Shown piece by piece: positions 1-6,534 of a stretch of DNA of 6,879 nucleotides. Under the pieces are notes generated by a model. It did no database searches. It had not been told where the DNA came from and saw only the letters and a program-made list of their open reading frames with translations. The stretch is from CAJBLF01 sp964495825 (GTDB lineage: Bacteria > Patescibacteriota > Gracilibacteria > Absconditabacterales > Absconditicoccaceae): NCBI GenBank assembly GCA_964495825.1, contig CAZBWI010000049.1, forward strand, positions 1-6,879, given 5' to 3'. Position 1 is the stretch's first letter. Every line of letters starts with the position of its first letter. The translations under genes were made by a program, and so were the position numbers.

Positions 1-35
1 ATATATAGTATAATGAAGAAAATTTCTTTTACAAA

Positions 36-224
36 TTCACTTGTTTATATAATTAGTGAATTATTTACTGAATTCAAGGAAAAAGATATAAAAATAGATA
101 AATACTATGATCAGAAGAAAATTCACTATTTAATAGAATAAGTGAAATATTTACTTGATTTTGATATAAAATTTATTAAAAAGAAAAAAATTCACTAATT
201 CATAGAATTATATAATTATTTACA
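36..224. repeat. Three degenerate palindromic repeats upstream of the HigA-like gene
   Basis: Two copies have TTCACT and AGTGAA at identical spacing: 36-41 with 55-60, and 122-127 with 141-146 (25 bp outer span). The third starts TTCACT at 191-196, but its right half has decayed to ATATAA at 210-215. All three continue at the same offset with a TTATTTAC or ATATTTAC block (61-69, 147-155, 216-224). The copies start 86 and 69 bp apart, and the stretches between them share GATATAAAA and A-rich parts, so they look like decayed direct repeats containing a palindrome. HigA-type antitoxins commonly bind palindromes in their own promoter, so an operator role is plausible but inferred. A TATAAT at 211-216 inside the third copy could be a -10 box; no well-spaced -35 goes with it. 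Nothing else is recognisable in 1-234. Confidence 0.6.
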
Positions 225-234
225 TATCAAAAAT

Positions 235-552
235 ATGGACATGGAACCCCAACATCCAGGCAAGTTACTCCAGCAAGAGCTTACCAGTAGATGATTGACT
301 CAGAAAGAATTCGCCGCCATGATTGGAAAGAAAATTTCAGAAGTCAATGAACTCATCAAAGGCAAAAGGAACATCACCGTCCAACGAGATATTTTGTTGT
401 CAGTAATTTTTGGCGATCCTGAAAAAAAATGGATTACACTTCAGATGGATTATGACTATCAAACAACCAAAGCAAATATGATACAAAAGATCCAAGAGAT
501 ACAATCCAAACAAAAAAAGATAAAAGAACATGAAGTGTTTGAAGACTTCTAA
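235..552 (+). CDS. higA: HigA-family (XRE helix-turn-helix) antitoxin-like protein
   Basis: The 105-residue product begins MDMEPQHPGKLLQQEL and continues into a helix-turn-helix of the Cro/C1 type at about residues 20-50, with LTQKEFAAMIG, then SEVNELIKGKRNIT. The HPG-LL-E start, the INE/VNE-IKGKR segment and a following W-x-x-LQ-x-x-YD stretch (residues 70-80) are typical of HigA antitoxins, which bind DNA and neutralise a HigB-type mRNA endonuclease. Residue 20 is encoded by TGA at 292-294; glycine fits this loop and joins the true N-terminus to the rest. The ATG at 235 or the second ATG at 241 could be the start; no Shine-Dalgarno is visible. The C-terminus is a lysine-rich, probably coiled helix. 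HigB genes usually lie just upstream, but 1-234 has no HigB-like frame, so it is an orphan here or its partner lies elsewhere. An autoregulatory role on the repeats upstream is inferred. Confidence 0.85.
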
Positions 553-559
553 ATTAAAT

Positions 560-685
560 AATGTTGAATACTAAATGCTTAATGTTGAATGAATGTATTT
601 ATGCTTATTATCTATTGTAATTTACAAGAGTCTATAATAAGATAAATCAGACATTTAACATTCAAAATTCAACATTTAAAATTAA
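560..685. repeat. Inverted heptamer-array module 1 (intergenic, before murG)
   Basis: The left arm, 560-594, is five 7-bp units: AATGTTG, AATACTA, AATGCTT, AATGTTG, AATGAAT. The right arm, 651-685, is five units in opposite orientation: ACATTTA, ACATTCA, AAATTCA, ACATTTA, AAATTAA. The core between them is 56 nt. It holds a perfect 8-bp inverted repeat, CTTATTAT at 604-611 with ATAATAAG at 634-641, enclosing TTGTAA-T-TTACAA at 615-627. The module starts 7 nt after the stop of the HigA-like gene and ends 25 nt before the murG start, so it fills this gap. A related module lies at 4868-4989. It may be a repeat element, a regulatory leader or both; the family is not one I can name. Confidence 0.7.
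615..643 (+). promoter_or_regulatory. Possible promoter for murG inside heptamer module 1
   Basis: TTGTAA at 615-620 could be a -35 box, with TAAGAT at 638-643 as -10 at 17-bp spacing. The -10 is poor; TATAAT at 633-638 is better in sequence but only 12 bp away. The main support is that the same TATTGTAA block recurs at the same place in module 2, where the -10 is good. Confidence 0.3.
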
Positions 686-710
686 TATTTATCAGGTAAA
701 CACATATAAA

Positions 711-1811
711 ATGACACATACAACTAAGAAACTTAGGATAGCTATGGCCGGAGGAGGAACTGGTGGACATGTATTTCCTATCAGAAGTTTATTGGAATTT
801 CTCCATCATCATCCTTCCTATAGCGAACATATAGAAAAACTTTATCGGTTCGGTTCCAAAAATAGCCTAGAGCAAAAAGTTTGCAAGGACCTTCAGGAAC
901 GCGATGAATCCCAAAAACTTTCATTTATCTCTATTTTTTCCTGAAAGTACCGCAGGGAAACCTACCGAAAATCTAGATTAAAAAATATTTCTGACTTCTT
1001 TTTATTCATATTTGGATGTTTTCAATCACTCTATCAACTTCTCGTCTATCGTATCGATGTTGTTTTCTGTAAATGAGGATATGTAGCACTACCAGTTGTT
1101 TTGGCAGCAGCACTCCTCCGCAAAAAAATCATCGTTCACGAATCAGATACTCATCCTGGATTGGTCAATAGGATTGCTAGCCGTTTTGCGAGGACAATAT
1201 TTACAGGATTCGAATGAGCATTACCCAACAGTAAAACGATAGGTCAGATCATCTCCGATGATATTATCATAGAAACACAACCTGAATTCACTTCCAAGAC
1301 TCTCGTACTTGTTGCAGGTGGTTCTCAGGGATCCAAAAGACTCTATCAAAATCTTCATCATATCATTGAATTTACTCCGGAATTACAAGAACATTATGAA
1401 TTCTTTATCGTTTTGGGACTGGAAAATGAATCAATGTCGACACTCTTTGACAAATTTCCTCATGTACATACATATGGATTTTTGAGTCAGAAAGAGATGG
1501 GGGAATTATACAATATTTGTGACATCGCCATTACCCGTGGAGGTACTACTTCATTAGCTGAACAGAAGTTATATGACATGAAACAAATTATCGTGCCTAT
1601 TCCACGGACTCATGACCAATATGACAATGCCAAACGATATGCTAAATATCATAACGATATTTGGATTAATCAAAGAGACGTGGATTTTGAAGAACAATTA
1701 AAAAACGCCATCAAATATTTCAAAGGATTCAAAAAAATCCGCCAGCAAAAAGACAAGAAAAGTATCATATCTCAGGCGAAAAAAATAATCTGGGAGTCAA
1801 TTTTATATTAG
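711..1811 (+). CDS. murG: MurG, UDP-GlcNAc:lipid I N-acetylglucosaminyltransferase
   Basis: MurG transfers GlcNAc from UDP-GlcNAc to lipid I on the inner face of the membrane, making lipid II for peptidoglycan. The 366-residue product has the usual length and all landmark motifs: the glycine-rich GGGTGGHVFP loop at residues 14-23; KGGYVALPVVLAAALL with IIVHESDTHPGLVNR at about 121-154; the second glycine loop GGSQGS at 203-208; and the donor-binding ITRGGTTSLAE at 274-284, followed by VPIPRTHDQYDNA near 296-308. Three in-frame TGA codons (942-944, 1074-1076, 1215-1217) give Gly78, Gly122 and Gly169; Gly122 is in the GGY motif, conserved in the family. The gene is therefore intact under code 25 and not a pseudogene split in pieces. 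It ends in TAG. Only a weak AGG about 13 nt upstream precedes the ATG. It is isolated from other mur genes in this window, and is the best sign that the host makes peptidoglycan. Confidence 0.96.
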
Positions 1812-1823
1812 TTACCCGGGTGA

Positions 1824-1848
1824 AGTAGAAAAACTACTATTTTTTTTG
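1824..1848 (+). terminator. Probable intrinsic terminator after murG
   Basis: A short stem AGTAG (1824-1828) and CTACT (1834-1838) closes an A5 loop and is followed by A and a run of nine T (1840-1848). It lies 13 nt after the murG stop. The stem is short, so termination may be weak. A CCCGGG palindrome just upstream (about 1816-1821) might add to the structure. Confidence 0.55.
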
Positions 1849-1899
1849 TCCTAGTTTTGTCAATTTTTTTCTAATTTCATTTTCATACACTCTCGACTG

Positions 1900-1911
1900 T
1901 TCTGCGCAGAA
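1900..1911. promoter_or_regulatory. Perfect 12-bp palindrome upstream of the lamin-tail gene
   Basis: TTCTGCGCAGAA is a perfect palindrome ending 25 nt before the ATG at 1937, and it stands out in AT-rich DNA. A TATATA at 1919-1924 just downstream could be a -10 box, which would place the palindrome where an operator often sits. No good -35 was found. Operator function is inferred. Confidence 0.3.
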
Positions 1912-1936
1912 TGTGTTTTATATATGTATCTGCTTT

Positions 1937-4429
1937 ATGTACAGACGGATAATTTTGTTATTGGCGGCAACCGCATTAGTGATTATCTGAATATCTTTAG
2001 CTCAAGAAACAGGGGAAATTTTCCTGACAGGTGACGGACAGACTATGACAGAAGTGGACAGCGGGGGAGTTGATAGTTCCTGATTAGATTGTACATGAAT
2101 CGATATCCCTTTGTTATCAGGTAATCAGCGACAAGGGACAGGCGGTATGGAACAAGGAACAGGAGACCAAGACACTTGGACCTGATCCATTAAACCTGAA
2201 CCCATTTCTCATGTGATCATCTCTGAAGTATATTTTGACGGGACGGACGAACGGATTGAAATCACAAATATCGGCGACAGGAATTTCCAGGGAAATGTTA
2301 CCCTGGCGGGAGTCAAAAGTACCCCACTTTCTCTGACCAATATTTCTCTCATCGCTGGTGAGTCGAAAGTCTTTGGAGACAATCTCAGCCAAGTTTCCTG
2401 AAATCGGTTTATCGGGAAGACGGGGCTATCGTTGAATCTGATCGATACCGCACCTATCAATATTCAATTGAGTATCTCTGGTCAGATAGAGGATAGTTTT
2501 CTGGTGGATCAATATTGGGTCGATCTTTACAATGATAAAAAGACGTCCTTCGAAAAGATAGGAGGAATAGTCACTCGGACGACTTCAGGCAGGGTAGCAA
2601 ACGCTCTCAGCGGATACATCATCAATCCATGAGTTCATTCCGCTATGGGAAATACAATAACCGATGTTTCATTTCCGCCTACTCAATCCTGAGATTCTAT
2701 TCAACTACCTGTTTCCTGTGTTTCAGTGGACCAAAGAGACCTAATAAAAATCACTGAAATATTTCCCGGCAATGAAACCTATCCGCCCTATATCGAATTG
2801 GCAATCAATGACGACATCACCCTAAATAGTCTGTCTATATCAGGAAGCCTCCTAATGACCGGGATAGTGTTTTCTGGGAATACCTGAGGTATTACCTTGG
2901 AAAAGAACTCGTTTTTATTGATTTCTTCTACTGACTTCCGAGTTTCCGAAGGGATTCCAAGTGTACGAAATCGTGATTTTTCACTGGTTAGTACCTGAAA
3001 TTGGTTACTGATAACCATTGGTTCTTGACAAAATAGACAAGTTATGGACATTGTCTATTATTCCGGAGATATGTTAGGTAATTCCTTATATTTCAAGAAT
3101 AAAACACTCCAATGTGCTAGGGGGTTGGACTCCATAGACGCCTTTTCGCCAGGATTTGAAAGAAAGTTTTTGAAATATATTTCAGGTCGGAACAGTCCAA
3201 AAATTGAATATATCTATATAAGTACCGGAAACCAGACAACTGGCAATACCTGTCCAAGTAGCGGAGGAATGAGTACCTTTTCCTGAGGGACATGAGGTAG
3301 TATAAGTATTTCATGAATACTTCAAAATTATACTATTCATATTGTAGATGTAGTCTATGATCCCGAAGGATCAGACACGGATAATGAAAAAATTACCTTA
3401 TTAGCAACCAATATCTCTGGTGATACCACTCCCTTGGATTTGAATAAAAATTTCAGACTCCAGGTGAACGGGACCAATAAAACACTTCCGTGGATATTGC
3501 CAATGAACATTCCGACCACCTTCACCAAAACCTTCGGATTCCCCAATAGTACAAAAGATGGTAGTGATGTTATTATTCAGTTAACATACGGTGATTATGT
3601 TTTCGACACCTATCGCTACAATCCGAACCTTCCAAAGGAAGAAGATGTGCTTACAGGTAAGAAAGAAGAAACTGGTCTTGTATTTGATTATTCATGACTT
3701 AACTTTTCTATCACCTATGTTCTTCCTAATCCGAAAGGAAAAGACACCAATGAGGAAATCTGACTATTAATAACATGATATACTTCATCAACGGGAATTG
3801 ATTTATCTCAGGGGTTCACGCTTCGTAGGGGAAGTACCAAGAAAAAAATGAGCGGAATCGTTTATGAAGGTCAGGAAAATATTCTTTCAGGGAATTTAGG
3901 ATTGGTCAACAAAGCTGCTTGTCTTTCATTATGGTATATGGAACAGGAGCTAACAAAATTTTGTTATACCACTCCCAAAGAAGGAGAAAAAATCTATACG
4001 TCCAATAACATACTGGAAGAGATATCTCAGGAAAATTTGGATATCCTTACTAAGCTTCAGCTCAAAAAAATCTGAAATAAACTATGTATACGATATCAGG
4101 ATCAGAGTTTTCTCTGTAAAAGCATTCCTGCAGGGAAAGCTGCCTGGAAAACTACCCAAGAGCAGAAACTGTATAAATGATTCTCGAATCTCATCAAGAA
4201 TTATCTCATCACAAATTGGAAACCGTTGTATTATGATACGGAGATTAGATCGTATTTTGATCTTCTTTCCGGAAGCAAAAAAATGATTGCGAAATGACTC
4301 ACCTATGTCGATATATATGGACAAAAAATTCTTGTGACTGATATCAAGAAACAACTTGAGGTCATAAAACATACACCACTCGTGATTATTACAGTGTTTG
4401 AGGGTGCAAAAGTATTATTTAAAAACTAA
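1937..4429 (+). CDS. Secreted multi-domain lamin-tail (LTD)-like surface protein
   Basis: The 830-residue product starts with a signal peptide: MYRR, then a hydrophobic stretch IILLLAATALVIIG, with likely cleavage after SLA near residue 22. A Gly/Thr/Asp-rich linker follows. Four segments begin in the style of bacterial lamin tail domains: HVIISEVYFDGTDERIEITN (from 92), LIKITEIFPGNETYPPYIEL (from 269), IHIVDVVYDPEGSDTDNEKI (from 467) and FSITYVLPNPKGKDTNEEIG (from 590). LTDs are Ig-like beta folds found in exported bacterial proteins, probably for binding or attachment. A Gly/Ser-rich linker (about 448-463) separates the second and third. Residues 660-830 are more Lys-rich and I do not recognise them; no sortase signal or clear C-terminal membrane anchor is seen. 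The frame carries 19 in-frame TGA codons, many after Ser or Thr in turns, and ends in TAA. Without recoding it would appear as six or more fragments. Exact ligand and enzymatic role are unknown. Confidence 0.85.
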
Positions 4430-4448
4430 AGTTCAAAGCTTAAAGCTT
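4428..4448. repeat. Short heptamer run before the four-helix-bundle gene
   Basis: Three 7-bp units, AAAGTTC, AAAGCTT and AAAGCTT, start inside the stop codon of the lamin-tail gene. The following AT-rich 4449-4488 has TATAATTGTTTAAT near the next ATG, loosely like the right arms of the heptamer modules. This could be a reduced module of the same kind, but the evidence is weak. Confidence 0.35.
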
Positions 4449-4488
4449 TCTGTTAATTACTCTTTTATTTTATAATTGTTTAATTACC

Positions 4489-4875
4489 ATGAAAATCGAA
4501 AAATTTGAAGATCTTATCGCTCGGCAGAAGGCCAAAGAATTTACATTAAAACTCTATAACTCTTGCAAGAATTGTAAGGAATACGGACTCAAGGATTCTA
4601 TGACCAAGACAGGAATCAATATCATGAACCAAATCGCAGAATGATTTGAAAAAAGAAACAATAAAGATATCAAGACAGCGTTTCTTTCTGCAAAATGAGC
4701 GACTAGCCAAATGAGATCAATGTTGTATTTATTTTTGGAATTAGGTTGTATCACACAGGACGAATTCAAGGAGTTTTATGATACTACCTGGCATATTACC
4801 AAGATGCTCATGGCATTTATAAAAAGCATCAATGCTGCAGAGAAGAAGAAAGGGGAAGTAAAAACTAATGAATAA
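4489..4875 (+). CDS. Four-helix-bundle protein, S23 / 23S rRNA intervening-sequence family
   Basis: The 128-residue product matches the S23-type four-helix-bundle family in length and pattern: KFEDLIARQKAKEFTLKLYN (first helix), then NIMNQIAEGFEKRNNKD at about 45-60, FLSAKGATSQMRSMLYLFLELG at about 65-86, ITQDEFKEFYDTTWHITKM, and a final IKSINAAEKKK helix. The IAEGF motif and the A-x-G-x segment are family hallmarks; both glycines (52 and 70) are encoded by TGA at 4642-4644 and 4696-4698. Family members were first seen in 23S rRNA intervening sequences; free-standing copies are widespread and a relative (Avd) works in diversity-generating retroelements. No reverse transcriptase or rRNA is present here, so the function is unknown, probably nucleic-acid binding given its many Lys and Arg. 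The ATG at 4489 begins the conserved first helix; no Shine-Dalgarno is visible. The last residues (TNE) are coded by the start of the heptamer array that overlaps the stop. Confidence 0.9.
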
Positions 4876-4989
4876 TGAATGATGAAAAATGAATAATGTC
4901 TGAATTCGCTTTAACGGATTATTGTAAGATACGATAGGTAATGATATAACAACTCATACATTATTCATTGTTAATTTTTAATTGTTAAT
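4868..4989. repeat. Inverted heptamer-array module 2 (before the pyruvyl transferase gene)
   Basis: The left arm, 4868-4898, is ATGAATA, ATGAATG, ATGAAAA, ATGAATA plus ATG. The right arm, 4959-4989, is the mirror layout: CAT plus TATTCAT, TGTTAAT, TTTTAAT, TGTTAAT. The inner ends form a perfect 11-bp inverted repeat (4888-4898 with 4959-4969). The core is 60 nt. Its last part aligns without gaps to module 1: 4920-4962 against 613-655 matches at about 30 of 43 positions by eye, including TATTGTAA and the junction ACATT. The left arm overlaps the end of the S23-like gene, and the right arm stops 17 nt before the next ATG. Confidence 0.7.
4922..4950 (+). promoter_or_regulatory. Probable promoter inside heptamer module 2
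   Basis: TTGTAA at 4922-4927 and TATAAC at 4945-4950 are separated by exactly 17 bp, and a TG one base upstream of the -10 makes it an extended -10. Transcription would start near the first base of the right heptamer arm, so that arm would be the mRNA leader of the pyruvyl transferase gene. Confidence 0.5.
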
Positions 4990-5006
4990 TTGCGAAGCAT
5001 TTAAGT

Positions 5007-5990
5007 ATGGAAGGGTATTTGAGAGGATATTATGGATACAAGAATTTCTGAGATGAACTCTTATTTTTTGGAGTAGTCAGACGATTGTTTACAAAATATC
5101 CTCTCACCAAGCTCTTCGTCGAAGTAGGTAATAAATCTCGGATGGACGATCGAGTATGGGAAAATTACCAAGGGCTTTTGACAGAAAAACAATTGAATGC
5201 TCTGAAACTCGTCAACGCGAAACAACATTCTCACAAACTTATTACCCATTTCATCAATGTTCTCGGATTTGGGAAATATAAAAAATATTTCAAATTCTTC
5301 GGCGGAGGAGAAGTACTTTCAGATGAAAGACCATTCCCGCATGATGGACGAAATATCCCTTTGCTTTTTCACCACAGCGTCAGAAAATGACAATTTCTCA
5401 TCCTTGGTGGTATCGGCAAAATACGTAAGTGATGGACAGATAAATTATATCGTTATCTGTTGCCCAAAGCAGATAAGATTGTCGTCAGAGATAAGGATTC
5501 TTTGGAAATTGCCAAAAAATTTAATCCGCACAATACTGTTCTGTACCAAGATTTTGCACAGGAAATTATTCAGAATTCAAAATTCAGAATTCAGAATTCA
5601 AAATTCAGAATTCAGAATTCAAAATTCAGAATTCAAAATTCAGAATGAAAATATATTCTGATCAATATCAATAAACAGATGGTCAACCAAGAAAATATCA
5701 AAAAGATTGTCGACTTCTGTGCACAGTATCCTGAACATAAAAAAATATTTTTTCCTTGCGATATGAACGACGACAAACATTATTTTGGTAGTATCAAGAA
5801 ACACATTCCTAGTCTTGAGATTTATGATCGAACGAGACATTCCCTCCAAGATACACTTTCTCTCTTTTATCATGCTGACGGCGGAGTGGGTGCAAGATTA
5901 CATTTTCTTCTGCCACTAAAATTGTATGATAAACCGTTGGTTGCGATTCCGTACGCTGACAAGATAAATAAACTGATTATCAAAAAATAA
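5007..5990 (+). CDS. Polysaccharide pyruvyl transferase family protein (CsaB-like)
   Basis: The 327-residue product fits the family that adds ketal pyruvate to cell-wall or surface polysaccharide sugars, such as CsaB, where pyruvylation anchors S-layer proteins. It opens with LRGYYGYKNFGDELL (5-19), the family's GYYGxxNxGDE motif, with Gly15 encoded by TGA. Later come FFGGGEVLSD (97-106), FLILGGIGKI (130-139), a KADKIVVRDKDSLEIAKKF segment (about 151-169) and, in the C-terminal domain, GGVGARLHFLLPLKL (292-306), the conserved RLH motif. Further TGA codons give Gly128, Gly142 and Gly214. At residues 188-213 the chain is low-complexity IQNSKFR repeats, coded by an 11-copy heptamer array, at the probable linker between the two Rossmann-like halves. 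Frame is kept across it, so the gene is intact. The C-terminus, soon after IPYADKINKL, may be slightly short. Start at 5007 retains the GYYG motif; no Shine-Dalgarno is seen. Donor and acceptor are unknown. Confidence 0.88.
5568..5644. repeat. Eleven-copy heptamer array inside the pyruvyl transferase gene
   Basis: Eleven uninterrupted 7-bp units alternate between ATTCAGA (G) and ATTCAAA (A) in the order G A G G A G G A G A G. Three G-A-G blocks make a 21-bp higher-order repeat, which codes for a seven-residue period (IQNSKFR). A single unit change would shift the frame; a change of three would not. The unit resembles the ACATTCA and AAATTCA units of module 1. Confidence 0.95.
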
Positions 5991-5994
5991 CGCA

Positions 5995-6007
5995 TTTTAG
6001 CCTCATT
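5995..6007. repeat. Partial copy of the TTTAGCCTCATT repeat
   Basis: TTTTAGCCTCATT starts 4 nt after the pyruvyl transferase stop and matches the first part of the two 19-bp copies at 6093-6130. It runs into a T tract, but no stem precedes it, so I do not call a terminator. Confidence 0.5.
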
Positions 6008-6047
6008 TTTTTATAGATTCCTGTTGCTGCAGGCTTCACCAATAACA

Positions 6048-6074
6048 CCGGAATGAGATACAGGAGTAGGGATC
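6048..6074 (+). repeat. Solitary diverged copy of the 27-bp minisatellite unit
   Basis: CCGGAATGAGATACAGGAG followed by TAGGGATC matches the unit of the array at 6527-6769 in the same orientation. A GATTCC at 6016-6021 precedes it, as GATTCC at 6505 precedes the array, so a longer composite unit may be present on both sides of the GIY-YIG gene. Confidence 0.65.
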
Positions 6075-6092
6075 AAATATTTTTTTAGTGTT

Positions 6093-6130
6093 TTTAGCCT
6101 CATTCCGACACTTTAGCCTCATTCCGACAC
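6093..6130 (-). repeat. Perfect tandem pair of a 19-bp repeat
   Basis: TTTAGCCTCATTCCGACAC occurs twice back to back (6093-6111 and 6112-6130). Read on the minus strand each contains CGGAATGAGG, the core of the 27-bp array right of the GIY-YIG gene, so repeats on the two sides face each other in opposite orientation. Confidence 0.85.
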
Positions 6131-6137
6131 TAAGAAA

Positions 6138-6518
6138 TTGCGGCCGGAATCTAAAACTAAAAAATTTTTATTATCTATGGTAATGTATCCATGGAATCTT
6201 TTGTGTATATAGTAGCAAGTAAAAAGAATGGTAGTTTGTATGTAGGAGTTACTAAATATTTATGAAAGAGAATATGGCAACATAATGAGTGAATATATGA
6301 ATGATTTACTAAGAAATATTGAGTTAAGATGCTTGTATATTATGAAAAATATAGCTTGCTCATAGATGCTATAGCAAGAGAAAAACAATTGAAAAAATGG
6401 AAAAGAGAACGAAAGATACGTCTGATAGAAAAAGATAATCCAGATTGGAAAAATTTATATCACGAAAGCAATGATTCCGGCAAGTAGAAAAGTTTCTGAG
6501 TATGGATTCCGGCCGCAA
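6138..6518. mobile_element. Candidate small mobile or repeat-bounded unit carrying the GIY-YIG gene
   Basis: A perfect 14-bp inverted repeat bounds this 381-bp stretch: TTGCGGCCGGAATC at 6138-6151 and GATTCCGGCCGCAA at 6505-6518. Just outside it, CGGAATGAGG repeats lie on both sides in opposite orientation (6093-6130 left, from 6529 right). Inside is one complete nuclease gene. No transposase, target duplication or intron fold was found, so mobility is inferred only from structure and gene content. It could also be chance placement of a gene among a dispersed palindromic repeat. Confidence 0.35.
6191..6487 (+). CDS. Small GIY-YIG nuclease-domain protein
   Basis: The 98-residue product is a stand-alone GIY-YIG domain of the short YhbQ/UPF0213-like kind. 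MESFVYIVASKKNGSLYVGVT (1-21) carries the two short motifs (VYIV for GIY, YVG for YIG). KRIWQH (26-31) supplies the conserved Arg27. EGFTKKYGVKMLVYYEKY (37-54) and AIAREKQLKKWKRERKIRLIE (60-80) follow, with Glu64 the likely metal-binding residue, then DNPDWKNLY. Four TGA codons (6263, 6290, 6302, 6320) give Gly25, 34, 38 and 44; the last two fit the family's EGFTKKYGV motif. The ATG at 6191 begins directly before the conserved strand; nearby ATGs at 6177 and 6183 are out of frame. It ends in TAG, and the last residues (NDSGK) lie over a GATTCCGGC repeat core. GIY-YIG enzymes cut DNA in repair, restriction and homing; the substrate here is unknown. Confidence 0.93.
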
Positions 6519-6534
6519 CACTTGACGCCGGAAT
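6506..6534. repeat. Hairpin repeat at the start of the minisatellite
   Basis: ATTCCGGC (6506-6513) and GCCGGAAT (6527-6534) form a perfect 8-bp stem around a 13-nt spacer. The layout resembles dispersed GGATTCC...GGAATGA palindromic repeats known in other bacteria, such as neisserial dRS3, but common origin is not shown. Its right half is the start of the first tandem unit. Confidence 0.6.

Noticed and set aside
13..141. 42-residue frame MKKISFTNSL... upstream of the HigA-like gene, possible toxin
   Set aside because: Too short for HigB, no recognisable motif, and it runs across two palindromic repeats whose spacing (86 bp) is not a multiple of three.
711..1811. murG as a pseudogene broken by stops
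   Set aside because: All interruptions are TGA in one frame with no frameshift, and they coincide with glycine positions; the same holds for the other five genes.
4428..4450. AAAGC-TTAAA-GCTTT hairpin as a terminator of the lamin-tail gene
   Set aside because: Five weak base pairs and no immediate T run; better explained as heptamer repeats.
2117..4769. Several minus-strand frames of 60-96 residues within the lamin-tail and S23-like genes
   Set aside because: Shadows of the plus-strand genes, without recognisable motifs or leaders.
5257..5661. Overlapping plus-strand frame across the heptamer array
   Set aside because: It is in another frame of the pyruvyl transferase gene; all its length past the array comes from the repeat, and it lacks family motifs.
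4489..5990. Diversity-generating retroelement suggested by the four-helix-bundle protein and repeats
   Set aside because: No reverse transcriptase, no template/variable repeat pair with adenine changes, and no C-type lectin target in the window.
235..6487. UGA read as tryptophan (code 4)
   Set aside because: Trp would break conserved glycine motifs such as IAEGF and NxGDE, and TGG is used for Trp in the same genes.
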